DNA of 28,390 bases. Source: a virus. A program made the position numbers and the translations under genes. Location of the stretch: IMG/VR virus record IMGVR_UViG_3300021197_000767, positions 1 through 28,390 of that record, one strand, 5' to 3'. Numbering within the stretch: position 1 is the first letter of the stretch; each line of letters opens with the position of its first letter. Under the pieces are notes generated by a model. It ran no database searches. It was not told where the DNA came from and saw nothing but the letters and a program-made list of their open reading frames with translations. Of this stretch, positions 22,472-28,390 are shown piece by piece.

Positions 22472-22759
22472 ATGCACACAGTGAAATGGAATAAAAAAGA
22501 CTGGGAAATATTAGATATTTCCTTTAGTGATAAAAGAAAATTACACATGCTAAATTCTATGTGTTTTATTGATAATAAGATTAACCAAGAAAACTACTAC
22601 AAATTACTAGAAGCAGTTAGGGATTTAGCAGGGTATGGAGATGGCACAGAAAAACAAAAACTTTTAGAAGAAATTACTATGGTTGAGGTTGATACATTAA
22701 TGCAAACTATTTTAATTGAATATTTAGGGCTTAATGTAAAAAAGACCAGTGGGAATTAG
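22472..22759 (+). CDS. Tail assembly chaperone, frame-0 product
   Basis: The ATG at 22472 has AGAAAGG about 8 bases upstream and gives a 95-residue protein, MHTVKWNKKDWEILDISFSD onward, ending NVKKTSGN. A small chaperone between tail tube and tape measure is the equivalent of lambda gpG. A GTG at 22463 in frame is a less likely start. Codons 90 and 91 are AAA AAG inside the slippery site at 22738-22744, so a part of translation is predicted to leave this frame. Confidence 0.75.
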   Translation: MHTVKWNKKDWEILDISFSDKRKLHMLNSMCFIDNKINQENYYKLLEAVRDLAGYGDGTEKQKLLEEITMVEVDTLMQTILIEYLGLNVKKTSGN

Positions 22760-23169
22760 CGCTTTATGTTTGGTGTTGCTTTTTTGGATGGCAGGATAGC
22801 TTATTCCCTGATGAAATTACTGCCATAAATTATCAAGCCACTTCACCTACGCTTTCTAAGCGTATTTGGTTTAAGGGTAAAAAGGACATAGATGCTGAGG
22901 TAGAAAGGATATTATTTGAAAACAAGAATAAATCTTATAGCGCAGGGCAGGCACTGTATTATAGTATGCCATTCTTTTGCAATGCTAAGATTTTTTCTAA
23001 ACAAATCTATCAAACTATGTTAGAAGAATATCAAATAATCCAAGATTACAAAGTACCGCTTGCACAATCAATAGATGATGTGCCAGTAATCAGAACAAGG
23101 TATTTTAATATTATAAGACAAGAATTATTAAACTGTCAAAGAAGACAAATGGAAATGCAAAATGGCTAA
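22472..23169 (+). CDS. Tail assembly chaperone frameshift fusion (gpG-T equivalent)
   Basis: After the heptamer A AAA AAG (22738-22744), a shift to the -1 frame rereads base 22744 and stays open to TAA at 23167-23169. The extension is 141 residues and starts DQWELALYVWCCFFGWQD. The fusion would be about 232 residues: 91 from frame 0 plus 141. The extension has no start codon of its own before 22966, is protein-like throughout, and overlaps the tape measure start by 8 bases, exactly as expected for gpG-T type proteins that recruit tape measure and tube subunits. Only a 67-residue tail of it (22966-23169) has an ATG. Confidence 0.8.
22738..22744 (+). promoter_or_regulatory. -1 programmed frameshift slippery site
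   Basis: A AAA AAG in the reading phase of the chaperone gene is the classic bacterial slippery heptamer, also used in dnaX. An SD-like AGGG at 22726-22729 lies 8 bases upstream, reminiscent of the stimulatory SD of dnaX. No clear downstream stem was found by eye, which is tolerated in this gene family. Confidence 0.8.
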
Positions 23170-25450
23170 AAAAATAAAATTAGTATTTGAAGTACAGGGC
23201 GCAGGTGGCGCAGAGCAAAAAACTAAAAAAGTAGACAATGCTTTAGGTGATTTAGCAAAAAAAGCGGGTGCGGTTACATTAGCATTTATAGGCGCAGGAA
23301 AATTAAAAGATGCCTTTGCTTCAACTGTTAGGGTTGGGTCTGAGTTTGAACAAAATATTAAAAATCTTTCAGTCATTGCAGGTGCTACTGGTGGAAAATT
23401 AAGACAGCTTGAACAGTCAGCACTTAAATTGGGTGGGTCCACTAAATTTACAGCTTCAGAAGTTGCTAACCTCCAAATAGAATTTTCAAAATTAGGCTTT
23501 ACATCAGATGAAATTTTAGAAGTAACTGAAGGCACCCTAAACCTATCTACAGCTTTCGGTTTAGACCTAGCACAGTCAGCCAGTGTTGCAGGTTCTACAT
23601 TAAGAGCCTTTGGCTTAGATGCTGAAGAAACAAATAGAATGACTGATGTCATGGCTACTAGTTTTGCTTCCACAGCCTTAGACATGGACAAATTCACTAA
23701 TTCTATGGCATTTGTAGCGCCAGTTGCTAAAGTGGCAGGATTTTCTTTGGAAGAAACCACCGCAGTGCTTGGAACGCTTGCCAATGCAGGTATTAGTGGC
23801 TCTATGGCAGGAACTGCGCTTAGGCAGGTGTTTTTAGAGCTTTCCAATGAAAATAGCAAATTAGCTAAAAGATTAGGTGGCACAGTAAGTAATTCAGCAG
23901 AATTGACTGAAGCACTTACAAAATTAAAAGAAGAAGGTATTGGGACTGCGGAAATGAAGCAGTTGGTGGGACAAAGAGCGGTTTCAGCTTTTAGTATTTT
24001 ATTAGATGGCGCAGGTACAGTTGCAGATTTAACAACCCAATTTAATGATGCTAATGGTGCAGGGCAAGCAATGGCAACTGAAATGCTTGACACTCTTGAA
24101 TCAAAGTTTAAGATTGTGAAAAGTGCAACAGAAGACTTAGGAATAGCCTTCTTTAAAACTTTTGATGAACAGTTAAAAAATGCAACTGATGTAATGATTG
24201 AAACTATAGGCAAAACTTCAGAATTTTTTAAACTGTTAGATGAAAGCCCAATGGAAACAGCTATCAGAAGAATTGATGCACTTGGTGGTAATACCTTAGA
24301 ACTTAGAACACAGCTTGCTGAAATGAATTTAGAGCAAGCAAAATTAGGCTCTGAAACACTACCCACTGTAAACGAAGCAATGCTTAAGCAGGCTGAAAAT
24401 AATGCAAAACTTATTGAGTTGGAAAAGGAATTAATACCATTAAGAGAGCAAGACAAAAAGACAACTGAAGCACTATCTTCAATGCAAGAAAATAGCTTCA
24501 CAACAACAGGTAAATTAAATGCAGTGATTACTAGAGTAATCGGTACGAGGCAATCAAATACCAAAGAACTGGAAGCAGAAAAAGAAGCGCTTTTAGCAGA
24601 TAATGAGGCACAGGCAGAAGCAATAAAAAAACAACAAGAGTTAAAACAGGCACAGACTGACTTGCTTGCTGTGCAAAAAGAAGCATTAGAAGTAAATAAG
24701 GAAAAGAAAGAGGGTGAAGAAGGTGAAGAACCAAAAAAGAAGGCTATAATTGAACAAGAATCTACGCAAGTTCAAATTCTTAGAGAAAAATTAGAATTAA
24801 TGAATCAAGATTTGGAAATTCATGAAATTCAAAAAGAGATGATAGAATTTCAAATAGAAAACGCAGAAAAATTTAATTTATCTCAAGAAAAAAGACTACA
24901 ACTACAAATTCAATTATTAGGGCTTAATAAAAAAGAAGTTGATGGAGAAAAGAAAAAATCAGATGCTATAAAAGCACAAAGAGAGCAAGACAGAAAAGAT
25001 GCAATATTACATTCAGATAATTTAGTTGAAGCCAGTGAAAGGCTACTATCAGCAAAAGCCACTGAAGTTGTTGCACATGCTATTTCAGGTGTATTTGCAA
25101 AATTCCCACCACCCATGAACGCAATTATGGCACCACTTGCAGGTGCTAGCGCTATGCGTATTGTAGGGGAAGGAATAAAAAAAGCTAAAGGAAATAAATT
25201 TAGACAAGGTGGATTTGTTGATGGATTTGGTGGCGGTGATAAGGTTCCCGCTATGTTAGAACAGGGTGAATTTGTAATGAATAAGGAATCTGTACAGGCA
25301 ATAGGAATTCAAAATTTACAAGAATTAAACGCAGGTAGAAATGGCGGTGGTATGAATCTTATATTTAATGCACCTGTAACAAATGAAGATTTTGTCAGGG
25401 ACTTTATTGCCCCAACTATAGAAGAAAACCTACAAAGGAATTTAAGCTAA
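23162..25450 (+). CDS. Tape measure protein
   Basis: The 762-residue protein sets tail length and is released during injection. The N-terminal 330 residues contain the phage tail tape measure domain: FEQNIKNLSVIAGAT, TASEVANLQIEFSKLGF, LAQSASVAGSTLRAFGL, TLANAGISGSMAGTALRQ. A long charged coiled coil spans about 380-600, and the C-terminus has FRQGGFVDGFGGGDKVPAMLEQGEF, a frequent ending of these proteins. At 762 residues a tail of roughly 110 nm would be expected from about 0.15 nm per residue. It overlaps the frameshift extension. Confidence 0.9.
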   Translation: MAKKIKLVFEVQGAGGAEQKTKKVDNALGDLAKKAGAVTLAFIGAGKLKDAFASTVRVGSEFEQNIKNLSVIAGATGGKLRQLEQSALKLGGSTKFTASEVANLQIEFSKLGFTSDEILEVTEGTLNLSTAFGLDLAQSASVAGSTLRAFGLDAEETNRMTDVMATSFASTALDMDKFTNSMAFVAPVAKVAGFSLEETTAVLGTLANAGISGSMAGTALRQVFLELSNENSKLAKRLGGTVSNSAELTEALTKLKEEGIGTAEMKQLVGQRAVSAFSILLDGAGTVADLTTQFNDANGAGQAMATEMLDTLESKFKIVKSATEDLGIAFFKTFDEQLKNATDVMIETIGKTSEFFKLLDESPMETAIRRIDALGGNTLELRTQLAEMNLEQAKLGSETLPTVNEAMLKQAENNAKLIELEKELIPLREQDKKTTEALSSMQENSFTTTGKLNAVITRVIGTRQSNTKELEAEKEALLADNEAQAEAIKKQQELKQAQTDLLAVQKEALEVNKEKKEGEEGEEPKKKAIIEQESTQVQILREKLELMNQDLEIHEIQKEMIEFQIENAEKFNLSQEKRLQLQIQLLGLNKKEVDGEKKKSDAIKAQREQDRKDAILHSDNLVEASERLLSAKATEVVAHAISGVFAKFPPPMNAIMAPLAGASAMRIVGEGIKKAKGNKFRQGGFVDGFGGGDKVPAMLEQGEFVMNKESVQAIGIQNLQELNAGRNGGGMNLIFNAPVTNEDFVRDFIAPTIEENLQRNLS

Positions 25451-27684
25451 TGGCATTAGCACAACCACACGCAGATTACACTTCAGCTTTAGCTAGTGGT
25501 ATGCAGGAAGATTACTTAGTGGTCCTGCATTATTACCATGCAAGTAGTAGTGGTCAAATTGGTTTAAGTATGAACAGCACAGCTACTATTTCTGTTAACA
25601 GTGTAAATACAAAATTCACACCTGCTATTATGAATGTCCCAACAATCAGGGAAAAAATAGACCTAAAAAGATACACTGCAAGTTTGGGAAATATAACACT
25701 ACAGATAGCTGATTTTCCTACTAGCGTATCTACTTTTGATTTATCAAACAGTGCGGGTTTATTTTCGGGCGAGTTTTGGAATAACAATGGTAATAGATTT
25801 TATATAAATCAAAAAGTAGAAATTTTTAGTATGCTTAATGATTCTAACAATATAAGCAAATGTTTAAAAATATTTGAAGGCAGGTTGGCTGATGTTATGC
25901 AAAATTATCAAGGCAAATCTGTTAAATTACAAATTACCGCCTATAATCCCTTTGACCATATTTCTGTGCCAATAGCAAGGGACAATGTAGAAAACACACC
26001 CGCACCTATAACCTATGGAAGCTACACACCTAATAGCTATAATGACTATGCAACAAGCGTAGACTTATGGAGAGCGCCAGTCTTAGACAAAGGTAAGCAG
26101 GGTTTTGTAAGAGCTTTATTAAGGGATAGTTCAATAGCTTCTGATGCACAGCCACATATTTGGGATGAATTATTAGAAAAATTTATCCCCATAGGAATTA
26201 ATGTTAATGGCACTTTAGATGGTGCTAGTGAAGCTTATAATGGTTTAAACATATCTTATGCAGACCAAAGGCTGTTTAGGGTTGCAAAGCAAAAACCCAT
26301 TGCTGTAAGTGGAACAGGGACAAATTTAGGCAATGCAATAGATGTGCCAAACGCAGACAGCACTGCTAACTTTGGAACCACACAACTGGCAGGGGTTTCT
26401 GCTACAGGTTCTACACAATCTACAGATGATAATAATGCTATTGTAACATTTGACCTTCCACAGTTTTCAGGCGCACCTACAGCTTACACAATTACAGTAG
26501 TTTATAAACTTAAAGCTGTTGCTGATGCGGGTGTAAACTATACTGATTTCACAGTAAGATTAAACACTAGAATAGATGATGATGATTTTTCAGAGTCTGA
26601 CAATAGCAATTCTATTTGGAATAAATCTACAAATGAATTAGATGCCTCAGGTGGGACCGCTACTTCAAGCTTGCACACACAAACATTTACTGCAACTGTT
26701 GCAAGCCTAGATGGATTTCCTAGTAAATTTTCAGTACGCACTGAAGCAAGCATGGCTGAATATGAAGGCAGTGGAAACCTAAACCACCAAGCAGAAATTT
26801 ATGATATTAGAATAAGTGCAACATGTTCTGTTGATTTATCCCAATCAAATAAAAACCTTCAATCAGGTATGCGTGAAATTATCGGTGTTAATTATCTTTA
26901 TTGTGGGGCTGATGGCTACACACAAAGCTATGCAACCAGTACGCTTACTACAACTATTGTAGATATGCACAGGGACCTTATTTATAGATTTGGTGGGATA
27001 ACAGCAGTTCCTACAAACTGGTCTACATTAGACAGTGCTAGGTCAAATTATACAATACAACATAGTACATTTCAAATTCAAACATTACAGCAATTATTAA
27101 ATAAATGCGCTTATGAAGGACAGTTTATTTTTAGAACAGATTGTCAAGGTTCTTATAAGTATATAGACCCGCACCCAAGTAGCTTTAGCCCAACAAGTAT
27201 TCAGGGTGGTAATCTTACATTTACTATTAATGATATTAATAATATTAGTTTTAAAATGTCACCTATATCAGACATAGTTACTAAAATAAAAGCAAATTAC
27301 AATCAACACCCCGCCACAGAAAAATGGCAAGACATAGACACCTTTACCAACTCAACACCTAGAACTAATTACAATTTTGGCAACCTTACAAATGAAAACA
27401 CACAAGAGCTTAATTTTAATATTTTAAATTCAAGTACAGGAATATCAGACTGGAAAACTAAATATTTTAGTAGGTTTGGTGAACCTAGAATGTTGGTTAG
27501 TTTTGATGTATTAGACCCAAAATTTTATTATTTAGAGGTAGGTGACGTTTTTCAATTTAATGCAGATGTTGGATATTTTTTTAATGAAGATGTTGGTGGT
27601 GATGAAATAGGTTTTTTAATAGTAGAAACAAAACGCACAATAGGAAAAATTAGCATTACTGGTATTTATTTAGGTGAAGCATAA
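25450..27684 (+). CDS. Tail tip or baseplate hub-like protein
   Basis: The 744-residue protein starts on the tape measure stop codon (TAATG). It is beta-rich with segments such as YTASLGNITLQIADFP and KIFEGRLADVMQNYQGKSVKLQITAYNPFDH near the N-terminus, and GVNYLYCGADGYTQ and FQIQTLQQLLNKCAYEGQFIF in the second half. The fold order (strand domain, long insertion about 270-480, then a hub-like C-terminal domain ending ISITGIYLGEA) suggests a tail-associated hub that connects tube and fibre. A specific family could not be named. Confidence 0.65.
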   Translation: MALAQPHADYTSALASGMQEDYLVVLHYYHASSSGQIGLSMNSTATISVNSVNTKFTPAIMNVPTIREKIDLKRYTASLGNITLQIADFPTSVSTFDLSNSAGLFSGEFWNNNGNRFYINQKVEIFSMLNDSNNISKCLKIFEGRLADVMQNYQGKSVKLQITAYNPFDHISVPIARDNVENTPAPITYGSYTPNSYNDYATSVDLWRAPVLDKGKQGFVRALLRDSSIASDAQPHIWDELLEKFIPIGINVNGTLDGASEAYNGLNISYADQRLFRVAKQKPIAVSGTGTNLGNAIDVPNADSTANFGTTQLAGVSATGSTQSTDDNNAIVTFDLPQFSGAPTAYTITVVYKLKAVADAGVNYTDFTVRLNTRIDDDDFSESDNSNSIWNKSTNELDASGGTATSSLHTQTFTATVASLDGFPSKFSVRTEASMAEYEGSGNLNHQAEIYDIRISATCSVDLSQSNKNLQSGMREIIGVNYLYCGADGYTQSYATSTLTTTIVDMHRDLIYRFGGITAVPTNWSTLDSARSNYTIQHSTFQIQTLQQLLNKCAYEGQFIFRTDCQGSYKYIDPHPSSFSPTSIQGGNLTFTINDINNISFKMSPISDIVTKIKANYNQHPATEKWQDIDTFTNSTPRTNYNFGNLTNENTQELNFNILNSSTGISDWKTKYFSRFGEPRMLVSFDVLDPKFYYLEVGDVFQFNADVGYFFNEDVGGDEIGFLIVETKRTIGKISITGIYLGEA

Positions 27685-27713
27685 ATGTTTAAACAGTACA
27701 AAGGAAAATTAAA

Positions 27714-28103
27714 ATGGCAGTGACTAGCGCAAAGTTTGGTGAAAATGATTCAGGAAATAATAATGCAAATTATAGCCCTTCCACTAATCCACAAATTGGT
27801 ATAAGATATGGCAGAAATTATAATGGAATTAATATTAAAAGGGCTTACAACAACACAGCTTACACTACACAAAAATATGGAAGAAAGCGCAGTTGGACTT
27901 TAAATTATACACATCTAAGTAGCGCAGATAAAGCAAAATTAGAAGCCCTGTTTGAATATACAGTAGGACAATTAAAGCCATTTTTCTTTTCTGAAGATGG
28001 AACTAATTATAGTTTTGAAGTTAGATTTTTACAAAGCACTTTGGAATTTTCTGAGGTTGCTTACAATGTTTTTAGCACACAATTAAGTTTTGAAGAAGTT
28101 TAA
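27714..28103 (+). CDS. Small distal tail protein
   Basis: The 129-residue protein has AAAGGAAAATTAAA before its ATG. It has an N-terminal part with GIRYGRNYNGINIKRAYNNTAYTTQKYGRKRSW, a helix (SSADKAKLEALFEYTVG), and KPFFFSEDGTNYSFEVRF. The pattern of an aromatic strand set with a short central helix and an FF-x-(D/E)D turn is known from minor tail proteins at the tube end. It is the last gene of the window's structural operon. Confidence 0.6.
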   Translation: MAVTSAKFGENDSGNNNANYSPSTNPQIGIRYGRNYNGINIKRAYNNTAYTTQKYGRKRSWTLNYTHLSSADKAKLEALFEYTVGQLKPFFFSEDGTNYSFEVRFLQSTLEFSEVAYNVFSTQLSFEEV

Positions 28104-28360
28104 AATTTAAGGTTTGGGGCATTTTATGGGGTTACTAAAAAACATAAAAAGTAGGTTGAAACACCTGTTTTTTGCCCATTTTTGCCTTCTCAGTAAAATC
28201 CCAAATTTGCCCCAAATTGCTACTTTTATGATTTTTTTGAATATATGTATGTCAAATTAAATTGACAAGATAACAAGAAAGCTACCCCCCTACAAATCAA
28301 TTTGCTCTATATTTTAAATATTTAGGCAAAACCCCCAATAACCTTTAAAATTTAAGGTTT
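28099..28360 (+). repeat. 17-base direct repeat bracketing the right-end non-coding region
   Basis: TTTAAAATTTAAGGTTT occurs exactly at 28099-28115 (starting inside the stop codon of the last gene) and at 28344-28360. The 228 bases between hold TTGACA, a run of CAAATTTGCC/CAAATTGC near-repeats at about 28202-28220 and no ORF of useful length. It could mark a past insertion or deletion, or be a regulatory pair. Confidence 0.6.
28250..28288 (+). promoter_or_regulatory. TTGACA element with inverted repeat (P4)
   Basis: TGTCAA (28250-28255) and TTGACA (28262-28267) are inverted copies around ATTAAA. The following AGATAACAAGAAAGCTACC resembles the AAG...GCTACC of P1. The spacer to TACCCC is only 15 bases, so promoter activity is less sure than for P1-P3, but the recurrence suggests the same regulator. 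Confidence 0.45.
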
Positions 28361-28362
28361 TT
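28340..28362 (+). terminator. Weak terminator-like hairpin
   Basis: AACCTT (28340-28345) pairs with AAGGTT (28354-28359), with a T-T mismatch and two more A-T pairs inside, followed by T to 28362. The stem is AT-rich and short, and it coincides with the second copy of the 17-base repeat, so function as a terminator is uncertain. Confidence 0.35.
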
Positions 28363-28389
28363 AACACTTAGCTAACACTTAGCTAACAG
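28363..28389 (+). repeat. Tandem TTAGCTAAC repeat at the right end
   Basis: AACACTTAGCT occurs twice in tandem (28363-28373, 28374-28384), followed by AACAG. Each unit contains the palindrome TTAGCTAA. A similar TTAGCTA-GT-ACTTA lies at 3906-3919. The array may continue past the window, so an operator or iteron cannot be separated. Confidence 0.6.
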
Positions 28390-28390
28390 C

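Noticed and set aside
22966-23169. A separate 67-residue gene before the tape measure.
   Set aside because: It is the tail of the 141-residue -1 frameshift extension, which is open and protein-like from 22744. The ATG is internal.
23128-24564. A 478-codon open frame on the minus strand opposite the tape measure gene.
   Set aside because: The plus strand codes for a clear tape measure protein in phase. The antisense frame is low-complexity Ser/Ala/Val-rich, as expected when few antisense stops occur, and no minus-strand gene or promoter is seen anywhere.
1-28390. tRNA genes, integrase or attP, and terminal redundancy of the window ends.
   Set aside because: No tRNA cloverleaf pattern or recombinase motif was found by reading. 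The first and last 40 bases do not match each other.

Overview
The window is a stretch of a tailed double-stranded DNA phage (or prophage-like contig). It is AT-rich, and every credible gene is on the + strand, tightly packed with many ATGA, TAATG and TTGA overlaps. A long tape measure protein, a tail tube protein, a pair of tail assembly chaperone frames and no sheath point to a siphovirus. The fibre style (TAELN-LDG and GNVGIGTTSP repeats ending in an S74 chaperone), the DUF5681-type small terminase and the small zinc-ribbon protein resemble phages from aquatic metagenomes. The host cannot be named from the sequence. I see no integrase, DNA polymerase, tRNA or host gene, so the window is probably part of a larger genome.

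Region 1 (1-3850) holds small early-type genes: a PD-(D/E)XK-like protein, a small HTH-like protein, a papain-like cysteine protein, an aspartate-rich protein without glutamate, and several unknowns. It is organised as repeated cassettes of intrinsic terminator, TTGACA promoter and AG-rich ribosome binding site. Region 2 (3850-4211) is a control region with an extended -10 promoter and a 25-residue lysine-rich ORF. Region 3 (4212-10310) is packaging and head: TerS-like, TerL, portal, MuF-like protein, a small virion protein, scaffold, major capsid protein, a strong hairpin, then a zinc-ribbon protein.

Region 4 (10320-15095) is one 1591-residue tail fibre with an internal duplication and a C-terminal self-cleaving chaperone. 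Region 5 (15088-18814) is a cassette of small membrane and coiled-coil proteins, two lipoprotein candidates, a lysozyme-fold endolysin candidate and a metallophosphoesterase. Region 6 (18814-28103) is neck and tail: connector, basic small protein, two related neck/tail-completion proteins, tail tube, tail chaperone with a programmed -1 frameshift, tape measure, tail tip and a distal tail protein. Region 7 (28104-28390) is non-coding and contains repeats and another TTGACA element.

The most notable whole-window signal is the apparent complete absence of GATC, found by checking every ATC I could see for a preceding G. Aspartate is written GAC when the next codon starts with C. This looks like strong selection by GATC-directed restriction. 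The other leading observations are the A AAA AAG frameshift at 22738-22744, which reveals a 141-residue extension, the repeated operator/promoter cassette of the early genes, and its partial echo in the control regions near 3900 and 28250-28390.
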